A DNA stretch of 52,026 nucleotides from a bacterium (GCA_023150945.1 JAKLJX010000012.1:1-52026); one strand, 5' to 3'; shown: positions 1-9,111, counted from the first letter of the stretch. Made by a program: numbers and translations. The notes: generated by a model from the sequence alone, not told the origin.

Positions 1-385
1 AGTTGTAGTGAAGACTTTTTGACCCCTTCTATTGAAAATACTAAATTTAGATCCAGCAACTGCGGAAGTTGGGCTAGAAGCCGTAGAGCACTTTTGGCAC
101 TTGGGGCATATTCTGCTTCTCCCAAACTCGTGATTTATCGGATACATGATTTTTGGGATAGCCACTGACGCCCACTTCTTCCGGCGTTTTGCGACTTTGC
201 CTTTTGGCGCCCTCACCCCGAATTTGCGCAAAACTTATTTGGCTTGATATTCGTGCATCTGCGATTGCCCTTCCCGGACAGTTTAGAGGGATAATTTCGA
301 TCGCTCTGAAACATTCATTCAGCTCGTGCCATCGTGAGTTTTCCTTCAAATTTTGGCATTCTGATTCCACTGACAATCAAAAAGA
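1..385. other. No assignable gene
   Basis: No gene is recognised here. On the minus strand an open frame of 100 codons (376 to 74) starts 10 bases after the end of the DUF2283 pseudogene, but its product matches no family I know. Two other minus-strand frames remain open to the window edge; one carries a short CPKC motif. The stretch could be further decayed coding sequence from the same small-gene cluster. A protein search with all three frames would decide. Confidence 0.3.
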
Positions 386-626
386 TCAAATCGCTTCGGA
401 TTGACGCACATGCGGCAAATTTTGCAGAAGTCTGGCCCGCAACCCGATGAGAGTTAGTCCCACAACTTCATTGGAGGTTGCATCGTAACGGAGAATCACC
501 CCCCTCGCCAATGTCAATGCCCAGAGCGGGTTGAGGCTTGCCAAGAGAGAGATAAAGAACATCCGATTCTTCATCATAATCCCAATCGACGGCTGTGGGT
601 TTTTCCAAAATCTTTACCGCTTCCAT
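386..626 (-). pseudogene. DUF2283 family protein, frameshifted
   Basis: The reading frame starts at 626 with MEAVKILEKP and continues through DYDEESDVLYLSLG and GIDIGEG, which is the DUF2283 pattern. At a run of six G (499-504 on the plus strand, read as C) the family frame jumps by one base. It then resumes as GVILRYDATSNEVVGLTLIG and ends at 386. One extra G would explain the shift. The start overlaps the end of the preceding nuclease-like gene by 13 bases, so the two were probably translated together. DUF2283 proteins are small, of unknown role, and often lie beside toxin-like genes. A sequencing error in the homopolymer is the main alternative to real decay. Confidence 0.7.
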
Positions 627-925
627 AGAACTTTCCTCCGTGCTGAAGGTCGACCCGTCAAATAGGCCGTCACAATGAAACCGTCCGATGTCCCGATCTC
701 CCGATAGGCAACCGCGAAATACTTGCGCGTCAACGGCGTCTATGAATAGAAACGAATGGCATGCAATTCACCGAAATCACCCGCTGGTATCATCTCGGGT
801 TCCGCCACTGTTTCTAATACATGGTTCTTCTGGTCCAGCATTTCCACGTGACGATCAACGATATGTTGCCACCGCTCGTCCGTCAAACGGATTGGAACAC
901 CGTTGTGCGAATACACGATCAGCAT
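614..925 (-). pseudogene. Small nuclease-like (PBECR/DUF4258-type) gene with in-frame stop
   Basis: From 925 the frame reads MLIVYSHNGVPIRLTDERW, then HIVDRHVEM and FGELHAIRFYS, and meets TAG at 740-742. After the stop the same frame continues without a break as TPLTRKYFAVAYREIG, then GFIVTAYLTGRPSARRKVLW, and ends at 614. This whole-length pattern (about 103 residues) resembles small proteins often annotated as barnase/ColicinE5/RelE-like nucleases and usually followed by a DUF2283 gene, as here. A CAG to TAG change would explain the stop. The family assignment is from memory of the pattern and is less certain than the interruption itself. Confidence 0.55.
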
Positions 926-966
926 CTTACCCGCCCAGGTATAACGCTCTGCTCAGCATTCCGGCT

Positions 967-1935
967 TCAATCAAGCATTTTTTCCGCCGACACCACGGTT
1001 CCCGTCTTGCCTTGCCAGGCCTCTTCAAACGCGTCGATCGAAGTGATCACCACGCGCCGGCCGCCGCCTTCCAGGAAATTGATCGCCCCGCGCATCTTCG
1101 GACCCATGCTGCCCGCCGGAAAATGGCCTTCGGCGTAATAGCGCTTCAGCTCGGCCAGCGTGATGCCATCGAGCCATTGTTCATTCGGTTGGCGGTAGTT
1201 GATCGCAACCTTCTCGATGGGCGTCAGAATCGCCAGCTCGTCCGCGCCAATGTCCTTGGCCAGCACCGCTGCGGCCAGGTCCTTGTCGATCACGGCGTTG
1301 ATGCCTTCCAGCAGCTCTGGGCGTTCGTGTTGATCATAGTAAACCGGAATGCCGCCGCCGCCCGCAGCAATCACGATGTGCCCGAGATGCACCAGCTCGC
1401 GGATGACCTTGCGCTCGACAATTGCCACCGGTTCGGGGGAAGGCACCACCCGGCGCCAGCCGCGACCAAGATCTTCCTTCATTTGCCAGCCGTAACGTTC
1501 GCGCAGCTCCGGCACTTGCTCCGCGGTGTAAACCGGCCCGACGAATTTGCTCGGCTGCTTGATGGAGGGGTCATCCGGATTCACCACCACCTGCGTCACC
1601 ACAGTCACGACGTCCCGCTGCAGGCCGTGCCGGTGCAGCATGTTTTGCAGCGATTGCTGAATCATGTAGCCCATGCCGCCTTGCAGATCGGCGACGATCA
1701 CACCCAGCGGCAAGGGGGGCACGAGATGGCGCGAGGTTTCGACGCGAATGAGCGCATTGCCGACTTGCGGGCCGTTGCCATGCACGATCACGACGCGATA
1801 CCCTTCCGCAATCAAGCGCACCAGGCTCTTGAGGCTGCGGCGCGTGTTGGCAAACTGCTGGTAGATGTTGCCGTCTTCAAACTCGCGCGTGATCGCGTTG
1901 CCGCCAATGGCGATGACCATGCACTTTTCATTCAT
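967..1935 (-). CDS. arcC: Carbamate kinase
   Basis: This 322-residue protein belongs to the amino-acid kinase superfamily and matches carbamate kinase along its length (usual size about 310). It interconverts carbamoyl phosphate plus ADP with carbamate plus ATP in the cytoplasm. The family signatures are IAIGGNAI near the N-terminus, IVHGNGPQVGNAL, the AAGGGGIPV loop and VIDKDLAAAVLA, with the AGSMGPKM segment near the C-terminus. It starts three bases after the stop of the upstream COG2403-type gene and has no clear ribosome-binding site of its own, so translational coupling is likely. No arginine deiminase or ornithine carbamoyltransferase gene lies in this window. Confidence 0.95.
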   Translation of the reverse strand: MNEKCMVIAIGGNAITREFEDGNIYQQFANTRRSLKSLVRLIAEGYRVVIVHGNGPQVGNALIRVETSRHLVPPLPLGVIVADLQGGMGYMIQQSLQNMLHRHGLQRDVVTVVTQVVVNPDDPSIKQPSKFVGPVYTAEQVPELRERYGWQMKEDLGRGWRRVVPSPEPVAIVERKVIRELVHLGHIVIAAGGGGIPVYYDQHERPELLEGINAVIDKDLAAAVLAKDIGADELAILTPIEKVAINYRQPNEQWLDGITLAELKRYYAEGHFPAGSMGPKMRGAINFLEGGGRRVVITSIDAFEEAWQGKTGTVVSAEKMLD

Positions 1936-1938
1936 AGC

Positions 1939-3252
1939 TCAGGCGAACCGCTGCAAGACCTCGGCGAGCGTCGGCCGGCCGATTTCCTGCAATTCATAGG
2001 TGACGCGCGTGCTGGGCTTGTTGATCTGCAACAGTTGCCGCAAGTCAATCGGCGTCGCGATGATCACACTGTCGCAGTCCGTGGCATTGATAGTGGCTTC
2101 GAGATCGCGAATCTGCTGGTCGCCATAGCCCATGGCCGGCAACAAGGTCCCGATACCCGGATAGCGCCGGAAGGTTTCGACCAGACTGCCCTTCAGGAAG
2201 GGCCGGGGATCGACCAGCTCCTTTGCGCCGAAGCGCCGGGCCGCCACGATACCGGCGCCCAGCGTCATCTCGCCGTGCGTCAGCGTGGGGCCGTCTTCGA
2301 TGCACAACACACGTTGATTCCGAATGACCTCCGGCTGCGCCACGGTGATGGGCGAAGCGGCATCCACAATGATGGCCGCGGGATTGTGCTCGCGCACCGC
2401 CTGCCGCACCCGCTCGATGTTCTCCGGCGTTGCCGAAACCTCCTTGTTGATGACGACCACATCCGCCATGCGCAAATTCGTCTCACCGGGATGATAGCGG
2501 GTTTCATGGCCGGGCCGCAACGGATCCACCACGACGACGTGCAAACTGGGCTTGAAAAAAGGCGTGTCATTGTTGCCGCCGTCCCACAACACGATATCAG
2601 CCTCCTGCTCGGCACGGGCCAGAATCGCGGCATAATCGACGCCGGCATAAACGATCGTGCCCATGTTCAAATGCGGCTCATATTCCTCCCGCTCTTCGAT
2701 CGTGCAGTTGTGCGCCGCCAGATCCGCGAGGCTGGCGAAGCGCTGCACGGCCTGGGCGGCGAGGTCGCCGTAGGGCATCGGATGCCGCACCGCCACCAGT
2801 TTCTTGCCGAACCCGCGCAGGATCTGCGCGACCCGCCGCGTGGTTTGGCTCTTGCCGCTGCCGGTGCGCACCGCGCAAATGGCGATCACCGGTTTGGCGG
2901 AAGGCAGCATCGTCGCGCCTGTGCCCAGCAGCGTGAAAGAAGCGCCCACGGCATTAACTAGACTCGCCTGGTGCATCACATATTCGTGGGAAATATCGCT
3001 GTAAGAAAAAACCACTTCATCGATGCGTTCGCGACGGATCAAATCCACCAGCTCACTCTCCGGATGGATGGGGATGCCTTGCGGATAGAGCTTGCCGGCC
3101 AGGGCCGCCGGATAGCGCCGGCCGTCGATGTTGGGAATTTGCGTTGCAGTAAAAGCCACGACTTCATGAGATTCGCGCTCACGGTACGTGACATTGAAAT
3201 TGTGGAAGTCGCGTCCCGCAGCTCCCATAATCAGCACTCGGGTTCTCGCCAT
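1939..3252 (-). CDS. COG2403-type predicted GTPase (cyclic 2,3-diphosphoglycerate synthetase-like)
   Basis: The 437-residue protein starts with a Rossmann-like segment (RVLIMGAAGRDFHNFN) that resembles nucleotide-binding domains of sugar- and CoA-binding enzymes. It is followed at about residues 125-140 by a P-loop (RTGSGKSQTTRR) and later by VLWDGGNNDTPFF and VVINKEVS, the layout of the COG2403/cDPG synthetase family. Archaeal members make cyclic 2,3-diphosphoglycerate, but bacterial members are not known to do so and the substrate here is unknown. AAGGAA lies eight bases before the ATG. Coupling to arcC suggests a role around carbamoyl phosphate or an acyl-phosphate, which is inference. Confidence 0.8.
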   Translation of the reverse strand: MARTRVLIMGAAGRDFHNFNVTYRERESHEVVAFTATQIPNIDGRRYPAALAGKLYPQGIPIHPESELVDLIRRERIDEVVFSYSDISHEYVMHQASLVNAVGASFTLLGTGATMLPSAKPVIAICAVRTGSGKSQTTRRVAQILRGFGKKLVAVRHPMPYGDLAAQAVQRFASLADLAAHNCTIEEREEYEPHLNMGTIVYAGVDYAAILARAEQEADIVLWDGGNNDTPFFKPSLHVVVVDPLRPGHETRYHPGETNLRMADVVVINKEVSATPENIERVRQAVREHNPAAIIVDAASPITVAQPEVIRNQRVLCIEDGPTLTHGEMTLGAGIVAARRFGAKELVDPRPFLKGSLVETFRRYPGIGTLLPAMGYGDQQIRDLEATINATDCDSVIIATPIDLRQLLQINKPSTRVTYELQEIGRPTLAEVLQRFA

Positions 3253-3526
3253 GATGAAATTCCTTCTGTGGTTGCCGTCACTGTTCAGCCCGGTTCACCT
3301 CGCGCAACGTGAACAGATGAGATTCGGGATCAAAATGAACGCGGGCAATATAGCGGAAAATGACGTGATTTGCAAGCTTGGGAGACGATCGGACGAAGGC
3401 AGCAAGGCCGGCAGCGTCGCGAAAATTCCAATTTTGCATTTGGAACCGCGCTCTTGCAAAGCTCTGCCACAATCGCAGCCGCCGCGTGATCACTGCGCCG
3501 TCTCATTCTCTCCTGTTGCACCGCCT

Positions 3527-4126
3527 GCAAGCACTTTCAAAATACCGGATTTGTATGAGGGACGATCGCCATGCGCCGTTGCCGTCGAACCAGCCGAAAC
3601 ACAAACGCCGGCCTCGCTGTTTTTCGCGACCGAAGAGGAGTTTGCGACGTGATGCGAGGAGGACACCAAAGCCGATTGCACCGATGTAGAGATCATTGTC
3701 ATGTCGCCGGAATCAACGTGGACCAGCAGGCAGGAAACGTGGTTTGCCACCTTGTTTGATTTGTTTGCCTCCCAGAACGGCCTGGGCTGGGGGTTTGCCG
3801 TCGGAAACGTGCAAGTTCGTTTGCGCCCCGGCCTGCGGCGCAATCCTGACGCGATCTTTTTTGAAAAATCCCGCAATCATCTCATCCACGAAACCCACTT
3901 CGAGGGCGCGCCCGATGTGCTGGCGGAGTTCGTTTCCCTGGCAAGCACGCTTCACGATTGGCATGAGCAATAGCTCGAATGCGAGGCCGCCGGCGTGCGG
4001 GAGTATTGGATCAGCGATCGGCAAGAACAGCGGGTGGCGGTTTATTCACTGGGTGAGGATCGGCGCTATCATCCGATTGCGCCGCTGGCAGGCAAGATTC
4101 ATTCGGTGGCCGTGCCGGGCTTTTGA
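3527..4126 (+). pseudogene. Uma2 family nuclease, two in-frame stops
   Basis: One frame carries a nearly whole Uma2 (DUF820, PD-(D/E)XK-like) protein: ATEEEFAT, then TGA at 3650-3652, CEEDTKAD, VQVRLRPGLRRNPDAIFF, LIHETHFEGAPDVLAEFVS, DWHEQ, then TAG at 3971-3973, LECEAAGVREYWISD and VAVYSLGEDRRYHP, ending TGA at 4126. The second stop falls where the family usually has tyrosine (KYLEYEAAGVREYW). The core PD and EYW segments remain recognisable, so decay is recent. No ATG is present at the expected start; 3527 is where similarity seems to begin. An internal ATG at 3701 could make only a 90-residue fragment. Confidence 0.8.
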
Positions 4127-4229
4127 AGCAAGCGCGAATGGCTGCGGCAGGGTCCTGAGTTTGACACGTAGGCGAGGGCAAAAGAGATGGGCATTCTTGC
4201 TTGAATTATCTTCTTCCTTTCTCCGGCTT

Positions 4230-4970
4230 TCAAAATTCCCACTGCGCCGACAACCGGATCTCCTCCCCGTTTGATTTCACCCCCAGCGCCGGAACATAGG
4301 CTGCGGCCTGCTTGGGCTGCTCCAACCGTGAGTTGTGACGATTGGCCAGCCAGGCCGCATGAATGCCGCTGATGATGTGATTGGCGATGATGCCGGCAAT
4401 CACCAATTCGCCGCGATTGAAAGCGCGCTCGCTGCGCAAACGCGTGCGGTCAAAGCGTGCGCGCTCGGCTTCGGAATCCCAGCGCCAATAGTGGGTGGCC
4501 GGATCATACAGCGAAGCCACGTCACGGCGCTGCAAACGGGACTGGTTGTAATCTTCCAGGCTGGCGTAATTGCCAACATCGACGAAATATTTGTCGCTCT
4601 TTCCTGCGGCCTTCACCTGCGCATGCTCCACCGCCAGCAGGCGATAATCATCCCGGAGCCAATTGCCGTACACGTTGAATGAGATCACGCCAATCCAGAG
4701 CGTCACATCGGCGACGAAGTAATTCCGTGCGGCCGTGCGCGCGCCCACGACCTTCTGCCCCCAGCCGGGAATCAGCGCGGAACGCAAAAACGCGCTGCCA
4801 ATCCCGATGCGCTTGCCCGTCGCCTCTGGCGGCGTGGCTGCGTCCGCAGCGGCCAGATGCGCTTCTTGCCCGGGCACCGCCGCGGCCCGCGGAGAAGTGT
4901 GAGTATCTTGCGCTAAAGCCCAACCGGGGCCAAGCAACATCGCCGCAACAAGAATTCGATTGAGATTCAT
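4230..4970 (-). CDS. DUF5683-like secreted/membrane protein
   Basis: The 246-residue product starts MNLNRILVAAMLLGPGWALA, a good signal peptide. I chose this ATG (4970) because the longer in-frame start at 5012 would place 14 residues before the signal. After a low-complexity Ala-rich stretch comes AFLRSALIPGWGQ, the DUF5683 hallmark, then hydrophobic segments (FVADVTLWIGVISFNVYG and ELVIAGIIANHIISGIHAAW). The C-terminus ends LSAQWEF, with a final aromatic residue. It is the last gene of the minus-strand envelope block and follows its paralogue by 35 bases. Function is unknown; family members are usually predicted envelope proteins. Confidence 0.75.
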   Translation of the reverse strand: MNLNRILVAAMLLGPGWALAQDTHTSPRAAAVPGQEAHLAAADAATPPEATGKRIGIGSAFLRSALIPGWGQKVVGARTAARNYFVADVTLWIGVISFNVYGNWLRDDYRLLAVEHAQVKAAGKSDKYFVDVGNYASLEDYNQSRLQRRDVASLYDPATHYWRWDSEAERARFDRTRLRSERAFNRGELVIAGIIANHIISGIHAAWLANRHNSRLEQPKQAAAYVPALGVKSNGEEIRLSAQWEF

Positions 4971-5005
4971 TGGATTTCGTCTTTCGCAACGGAATTCACC
5001 AACGC

Positions 5006-5857
5006 CTACCACACCACGCGCACCGCCAGCACCGGCATCAATTCATCGTGGTGTTTCTTCAATTTCATGCCGAACGAAGTGCCCTTGGTCTGCGCCTGAT
5101 TGAATTTGTGCGCCGAATAGGCTGCTTCGACCATGCTCACCAAGTGGTTGACCATGACTACGCTCGAAGAAAGCGTAGCCTTGCGGAATTGATCATTGGC
5201 CAGACGCCGCATGGTGGTGTAAGCCAGGCGGTTTTGCGAATCGCGCTGCAGAATTTCGCCGCTGATGCTGTCATCCCAACCGGCATTGAATTGATCGTAT
5301 TTGCCGATATTCTCATAGTACGTCTGGTTCTTCGTATCCGGCAGATAGTGACTGAAATTCTCGCGTTCCTTCTGCTTTTCACACTCGCGATCGCTGGGGC
5401 TGCAGCCGAAGGCGCGGTCAATCGAGGCCCAATATTCGCTTTCACTCCAATGCTGATCCGCGAAGCGCTCGAACTGGTCAGTTTTCCTGTTGCCGCTGCT
5501 GTTGTATTTGGCATAGGCCGCCCACGCGCCCACTTCCACTCCCAGAAACAAAAGCCCTTTGAGATAGGAACGATTGTAGACCTGGCCCGCACCGGGAAGA
5601 ACGGCCGAAAAAATCGCCGCGCGCGCCACCGATCGGCGCACGGCCGCCGGCTTCTCTTCCTGAAACATGGCGTGCAGCGCGAGATCAGGCGTATGATTGC
5701 TCCAGACCAGATCCTGCTGGGCAGCCTGACACCAGGCCGCGAGCGGAAATTCCAACGTAGCCACGGCGGTGGCATCGGTTGCCGGTTGCGCGTGACTGGC
5801 GGCGGCAAGGGCGCCGATCAGCAAGAACAGCCGCCAGATAGACTTCGAGTTGCGCAT
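5006..5857 (-). CDS. DUF5683-domain envelope protein
   Basis: The 283-residue product starts MRNSKSIWRLFLLIGALAAA with a signal peptide ending near SHA. A longer in-frame start at 5962 was rejected because it puts 35 arginine-rich residues before the signal. The DUF5683 core is clear: AAIFSAVLPGAGQVYNRSYL, then GLLFLGVEVGAWAAYAKYN. A long hydrophilic middle with paired cysteines (FGCSPSDRECEK) follows, and a C-terminal helix SSSVVMVNHLVSMVEAAYSA. It is paralogous to the next gene downstream: both share R-S/A-x-x-P-G-x-G-Q plus a His-containing helix near the end. Specific function is unknown. Confidence 0.8.
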   Translation of the reverse strand: MRNSKSIWRLFLLIGALAAASHAQPATDATAVATLEFPLAAWCQAAQQDLVWSNHTPDLALHAMFQEEKPAAVRRSVARAAIFSAVLPGAGQVYNRSYLKGLLFLGVEVGAWAAYAKYNSSGNRKTDQFERFADQHWSESEYWASIDRAFGCSPSDRECEKQKERENFSHYLPDTKNQTYYENIGKYDQFNAGWDDSISGEILQRDSQNRLAYTTMRRLANDQFRKATLSSSVVMVNHLVSMVEAAYSAHKFNQAQTKGTSFGMKLKKHHDELMPVLAVRVVW

Positions 5858-5975
5858 ATGAAGTATCCTGTAGTCGAATGGGTGAAGCAAACGGTGTCGT
5901 CGAGCGAGATTTGATGATGCCCTTGGCATTGCCCGGCCTCGGCACCGCCGAGGTTGGGACATTCCCGGACGAACG

Positions 5976-8900
5976 CTAATTGTCCAGGAAATCGAAGGCG
6001 ACCGTCAGGTAATAGCGCCATTCCTTGCCGTAAGTGAGAGGAGCATAGCCCTCGCGGCGCAGAACGAATTTGTCGAAACCATATGCGGCATCGAACGAAA
6101 CCCGCGTCGGAAAGCCGTAGAACGAAAACATCTCCGAGCGCAATTGCAGATTGACGCTGTCGTGCAGTTTGTCGCTGAAACCCTTGGTCTTGGAAAATGC
6201 GCCGCCGTAATCGTACGACACGGCGAAGTAGATTTTGTCGAGATAAAGATGCAGCAACGACAAATCGAGATGGCGAAACAACGGAAAGCGATAGGTCAGG
6301 CGACCGTGCAGCAAATAGCGGCCTTCCATGCTGTAGTAAGGATAGCCGCGCACACCATCCAGGCCGCCGGCAAAAAAGTAGAAGAAGCTGTTCACGTCTC
6401 GATCCAGCCAGCCGCCGCGGCCATACAGCGTCAGGCCCGTGCGCCCGGGCAACGGCAGACGCTCGGTCCAATCCAACTCAACGCGATGCACGTTGTGCGG
6501 CTCATAGTTTTCGACGAACGTGCCATAATCCGTCAACGTAAAAGCTTTTTCGGGATCGGAATTGATGAAGTCGTTGAACTCGCGCGTGTAGCGCAATTCA
6601 ACCTCGCGGCCCATGCGGGGATTGATTTCGCCGTCCACCGCGCGCACCCGCTGGTGAAAAGAATGACGAAAAGCCAGGGCTTTGCCTTGATAATAGGTGT
6701 ATCCGAAGCTCTGCTTCAGGCCGCGATCGACGAACGAGATCTTGGCATTGTAGCGGCTGTAAATGAAACTGAGCTGGGAATGATGCTGGCTGTTCCACGC
6801 CCGCCGCGTGCCCAGATCGACTTCAGTCAAATTGTAAAGAAATCCGTAACCGTCGGCGCCGGCGTGGCGGACTTGATTATAGGCTTCGAGAAACAACTGC
6901 GGCCCGAGCTTGTAATAGTCCACCAGCAGAAAAAGGTCATAGTCCTTGTCGCGATTGATCGCCGCGCCGCCAATGAAGCTGAGGTTATCGAGCATTTCAC
7001 TGGAGTAGAAATAGCTGCCCAGCTTCACCGTGCCATAATCCATCATCACGCGCGGCAGAACTGCAATGGCCGAGTAGTGATCCTGGTAAGGCTTGGCTTC
7101 GAAATTGGGAATCTGCTTGTCGTCATAGGCGCCGTGCTTAATACCGCTCAAGTTGAGATGCGCAAGATCACCGTTGACCGCGGCCAGTTGTATGTTCTTG
7201 CCGGGAGAAGGCAGATACTGTGTGACCTCGGGCGGCACCGGCTGTGGTGTTTTGAGATGCGCGATTTTGTAGCCCTCGGCCACAAACGTACTAAACACCA
7301 ATTCGCCGTTGCCGTTGACGGAAGGCATGAACGCACCGCCCACCACATTTGTCAGCGGCGTGACGTGTTGGGTGGCGAGATCATAGCTGTAGAGGTTGAA
7401 TATGCCGGTCACATCCCAACTGAAATAGATCTTCTGGCCGTCGGGACTGAACACCGCGTCGCGCGCATCGCTGGGCTTGGCGCCCGATGATTCACCCATG
7501 ATCGCATGTCGCAAGTTGACCGGAGTGATTTCGCCGCTCGCGACGTCGTAAAGCTGCAAATTGCGACCGCGCGCATGCGAATAGGAATACAAAAGCTGCC
7601 GGCCGTCCGGCGACCATTGCGGCGTGTAGGCTTGTTCCTGGGTCTTGTGAGAGGTGATGAGCTTGAGTCGATCGGCCGCGATATCATAGAGCGCAATGTT
7701 TTGACTGCCGTCACCATTGACCACACAAGCAAGCATTTTGCCGTCGGGCGACCAACTTGGACTGTGTGCGCGCGCGGCATGCGTCAGGCGCTTTTCTTTT
7801 TTATTCTTGATGTCGTAGAGATACAAATCATACAGGACCGAGTGATGCGGATTTTTTCCAGATTTGCGCGAGTAGCCGAGCTGGGCGCCGTCAGGCGACC
7901 AGGAAAAAGCGTAATGCACACCGGCCTTGATCAATCTATCCTTGCCGTCAACGCCCTCACGCAACACCAACGAGGTCTGGCCCAAATAATCCGCGCCGAC
8001 ATTGCTGAGATAAGCCAGTTTGCTGCCGTCCGGCGACCAGCGCGGGTAGAAGTTGCCCGAGCCTTTGGCCTGCACCCATTCGCCGGTTACGGTATGCCCC
8101 TGAATCTCGCGCAATTGCTGCGCATAGGCTTCCTGCAGGTGTTGCTTCCACTCGTCATAAATTTGATCGCCGCTTTTGCCGGTGGCTTTTTTGATGGCGC
8201 TGTCAAACGAAAAACGCAACGGGCTGCGCATGTTGGCGGCAATCTGCTGCAAGGAAGCCTCGCCGTAGTCCCTTGCGATGTAACCCGCCAACGAATAGCC
8301 CTGATTGTAAACCCGCTCGCTGCCAATGCTGTTTTTTCCGAAGACGTTCATTTCGGAATAGGTCAGCAGCTTGTTTTCCACCACCGCGGTGCGCAGCAGC
8401 ATGTCGCGATGTGCGTCCCACAAATCATATTCCAGCTCGGGGCGCTGATGCTGCGCCACGCCTTCCGCGAACCAGGGCGGCATCACGGTGAAAGGCAGCG
8501 GGTAGGAGAGAATGCGATTGGGGTAGCCGTAAAGCACATCCGGGCGCTTTTCGTCCTCGTACCCGAGCCACTGCACATAGGCCGCCGGAATATGCCGCGT
8601 GATTTTGCGCGCCGCGCCCAGCGAAATCATATGCGTGTATTCGTGCGTGATGACGTTGCGCAGCCAACTGTGCGTACCGCGCAATTCAAAATCCATCGCG
8701 CTCGCCCAGATTTCGACTTTGTTGTCGAGATAGTAGGCCGCGCCGTTGGAAAAATCATCATAGTCTTTGATGATGAAATGCACCTTACCGTCAGGCTCAT
8801 AGCCGTACAGCGAGGTAATCGGTGTGTAAATCTCCTCGGCGATCTTGGCCGTGAGTTTTCCGGTTTGCTCGGCGCCGTCGTGAAAATGGACGAAGAAGTG

Positions 8901-9032
8901 TTCGGTTTCGATGGTGTTCCATTTCAGCTCGGGATGGGTCCAGCGCGGCTCGTCCTGGGCGTGAGCAAAGGTTGCGAACACTGCCATAACGCCAACTGCG
9001 GCGATGGCAGAACATTTTTGCAAACGATTCAC
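5976..9032 (-). CDS. Peptidase - TolB-type beta-propeller - Omp85 barrel fusion
   Basis: This 1018-residue protein has a signal peptide ending at about residue 25 (FATFAHA). A gluzincin-like peptidase unit follows, with HEYTH at 130-134 and WFAEG at 187-191, giving two His and one Glu zinc ligands. Residues about 325-600 hold repeated WSPDG blades (at 332, 378, 427, 473 and FSPDG at 528), the TolB/PD40 beta-propeller pattern. From about 660 to the end comes an outer-membrane barrel with the Omp85/BamA loop motif GVRGY near 893 and a terminal FDFLDN. The start is GTG, preceded by GAGG at suitable spacing. It probably sits in the outer membrane with the propeller and peptidase in the periplasm; topology and proteolytic activity are inferred. 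Confidence 0.85.
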   Translation of the reverse strand: MNRLQKCSAIAAVGVMAVFATFAHAQDEPRWTHPELKWNTIETEHFFVHFHDGAEQTGKLTAKIAEEIYTPITSLYGYEPDGKVHFIIKDYDDFSNGAAYYLDNKVEIWASAMDFELRGTHSWLRNVITHEYTHMISLGAARKITRHIPAAYVQWLGYEDEKRPDVLYGYPNRILSYPLPFTVMPPWFAEGVAQHQRPELEYDLWDAHRDMLLRTAVVENKLLTYSEMNVFGKNSIGSERVYNQGYSLAGYIARDYGEASLQQIAANMRSPLRFSFDSAIKKATGKSGDQIYDEWKQHLQEAYAQQLREIQGHTVTGEWVQAKGSGNFYPRWSPDGSKLAYLSNVGADYLGQTSLVLREGVDGKDRLIKAGVHYAFSWSPDGAQLGYSRKSGKNPHHSVLYDLYLYDIKNKKEKRLTHAARAHSPSWSPDGKMLACVVNGDGSQNIALYDIAADRLKLITSHKTQEQAYTPQWSPDGRQLLYSYSHARGRNLQLYDVASGEITPVNLRHAIMGESSGAKPSDARDAVFSPDGQKIYFSWDVTGIFNLYSYDLATQHVTPLTNVVGGAFMPSVNGNGELVFSTFVAEGYKIAHLKTPQPVPPEVTQYLPSPGKNIQLAAVNGDLAHLNLSGIKHGAYDDKQIPNFEAKPYQDHYSAIAVLPRVMMDYGTVKLGSYFYSSEMLDNLSFIGGAAINRDKDYDLFLLVDYYKLGPQLFLEAYNQVRHAGADGYGFLYNLTEVDLGTRRAWNSQHHSQLSFIYSRYNAKISFVDRGLKQSFGYTYYQGKALAFRHSFHQRVRAVDGEINPRMGREVELRYTREFNDFINSDPEKAFTLTDYGTFVENYEPHNVHRVELDWTERLPLPGRTGLTLYGRGGWLDRDVNSFFYFFAGGLDGVRGYPYYSMEGRYLLHGRLTYRFPLFRHLDLSLLHLYLDKIYFAVSYDYGGAFSKTKGFSDKLHDSVNLQLRSEMFSFYGFPTRVSFDAAYGFDKFVLRREGYAPLTYGKEWRYYLTVAFDFLDN

Positions 9033-9111
9033 GGCAATCGCCTCATGTTGAAATCTGAATCCGCATTGCTGCCAAATCTCATTTCCATATCTCTGTTTAG
9101 CAGTTCCAGCG

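Noticed and set aside
688-2961. A 757-codon open frame on the plus strand opposite arcC and the GTPase gene
   Set aside because: It lies antisense to two clear genes and its product is a His/Arg/Leu-rich reverse image of them, a usual side effect of high GC.
3278-3493. A 71-codon minus-strand open frame upstream of the GTPase gene
   Set aside because: No family pattern and no convincing ribosome site; possibly chance in the GTPase leader.
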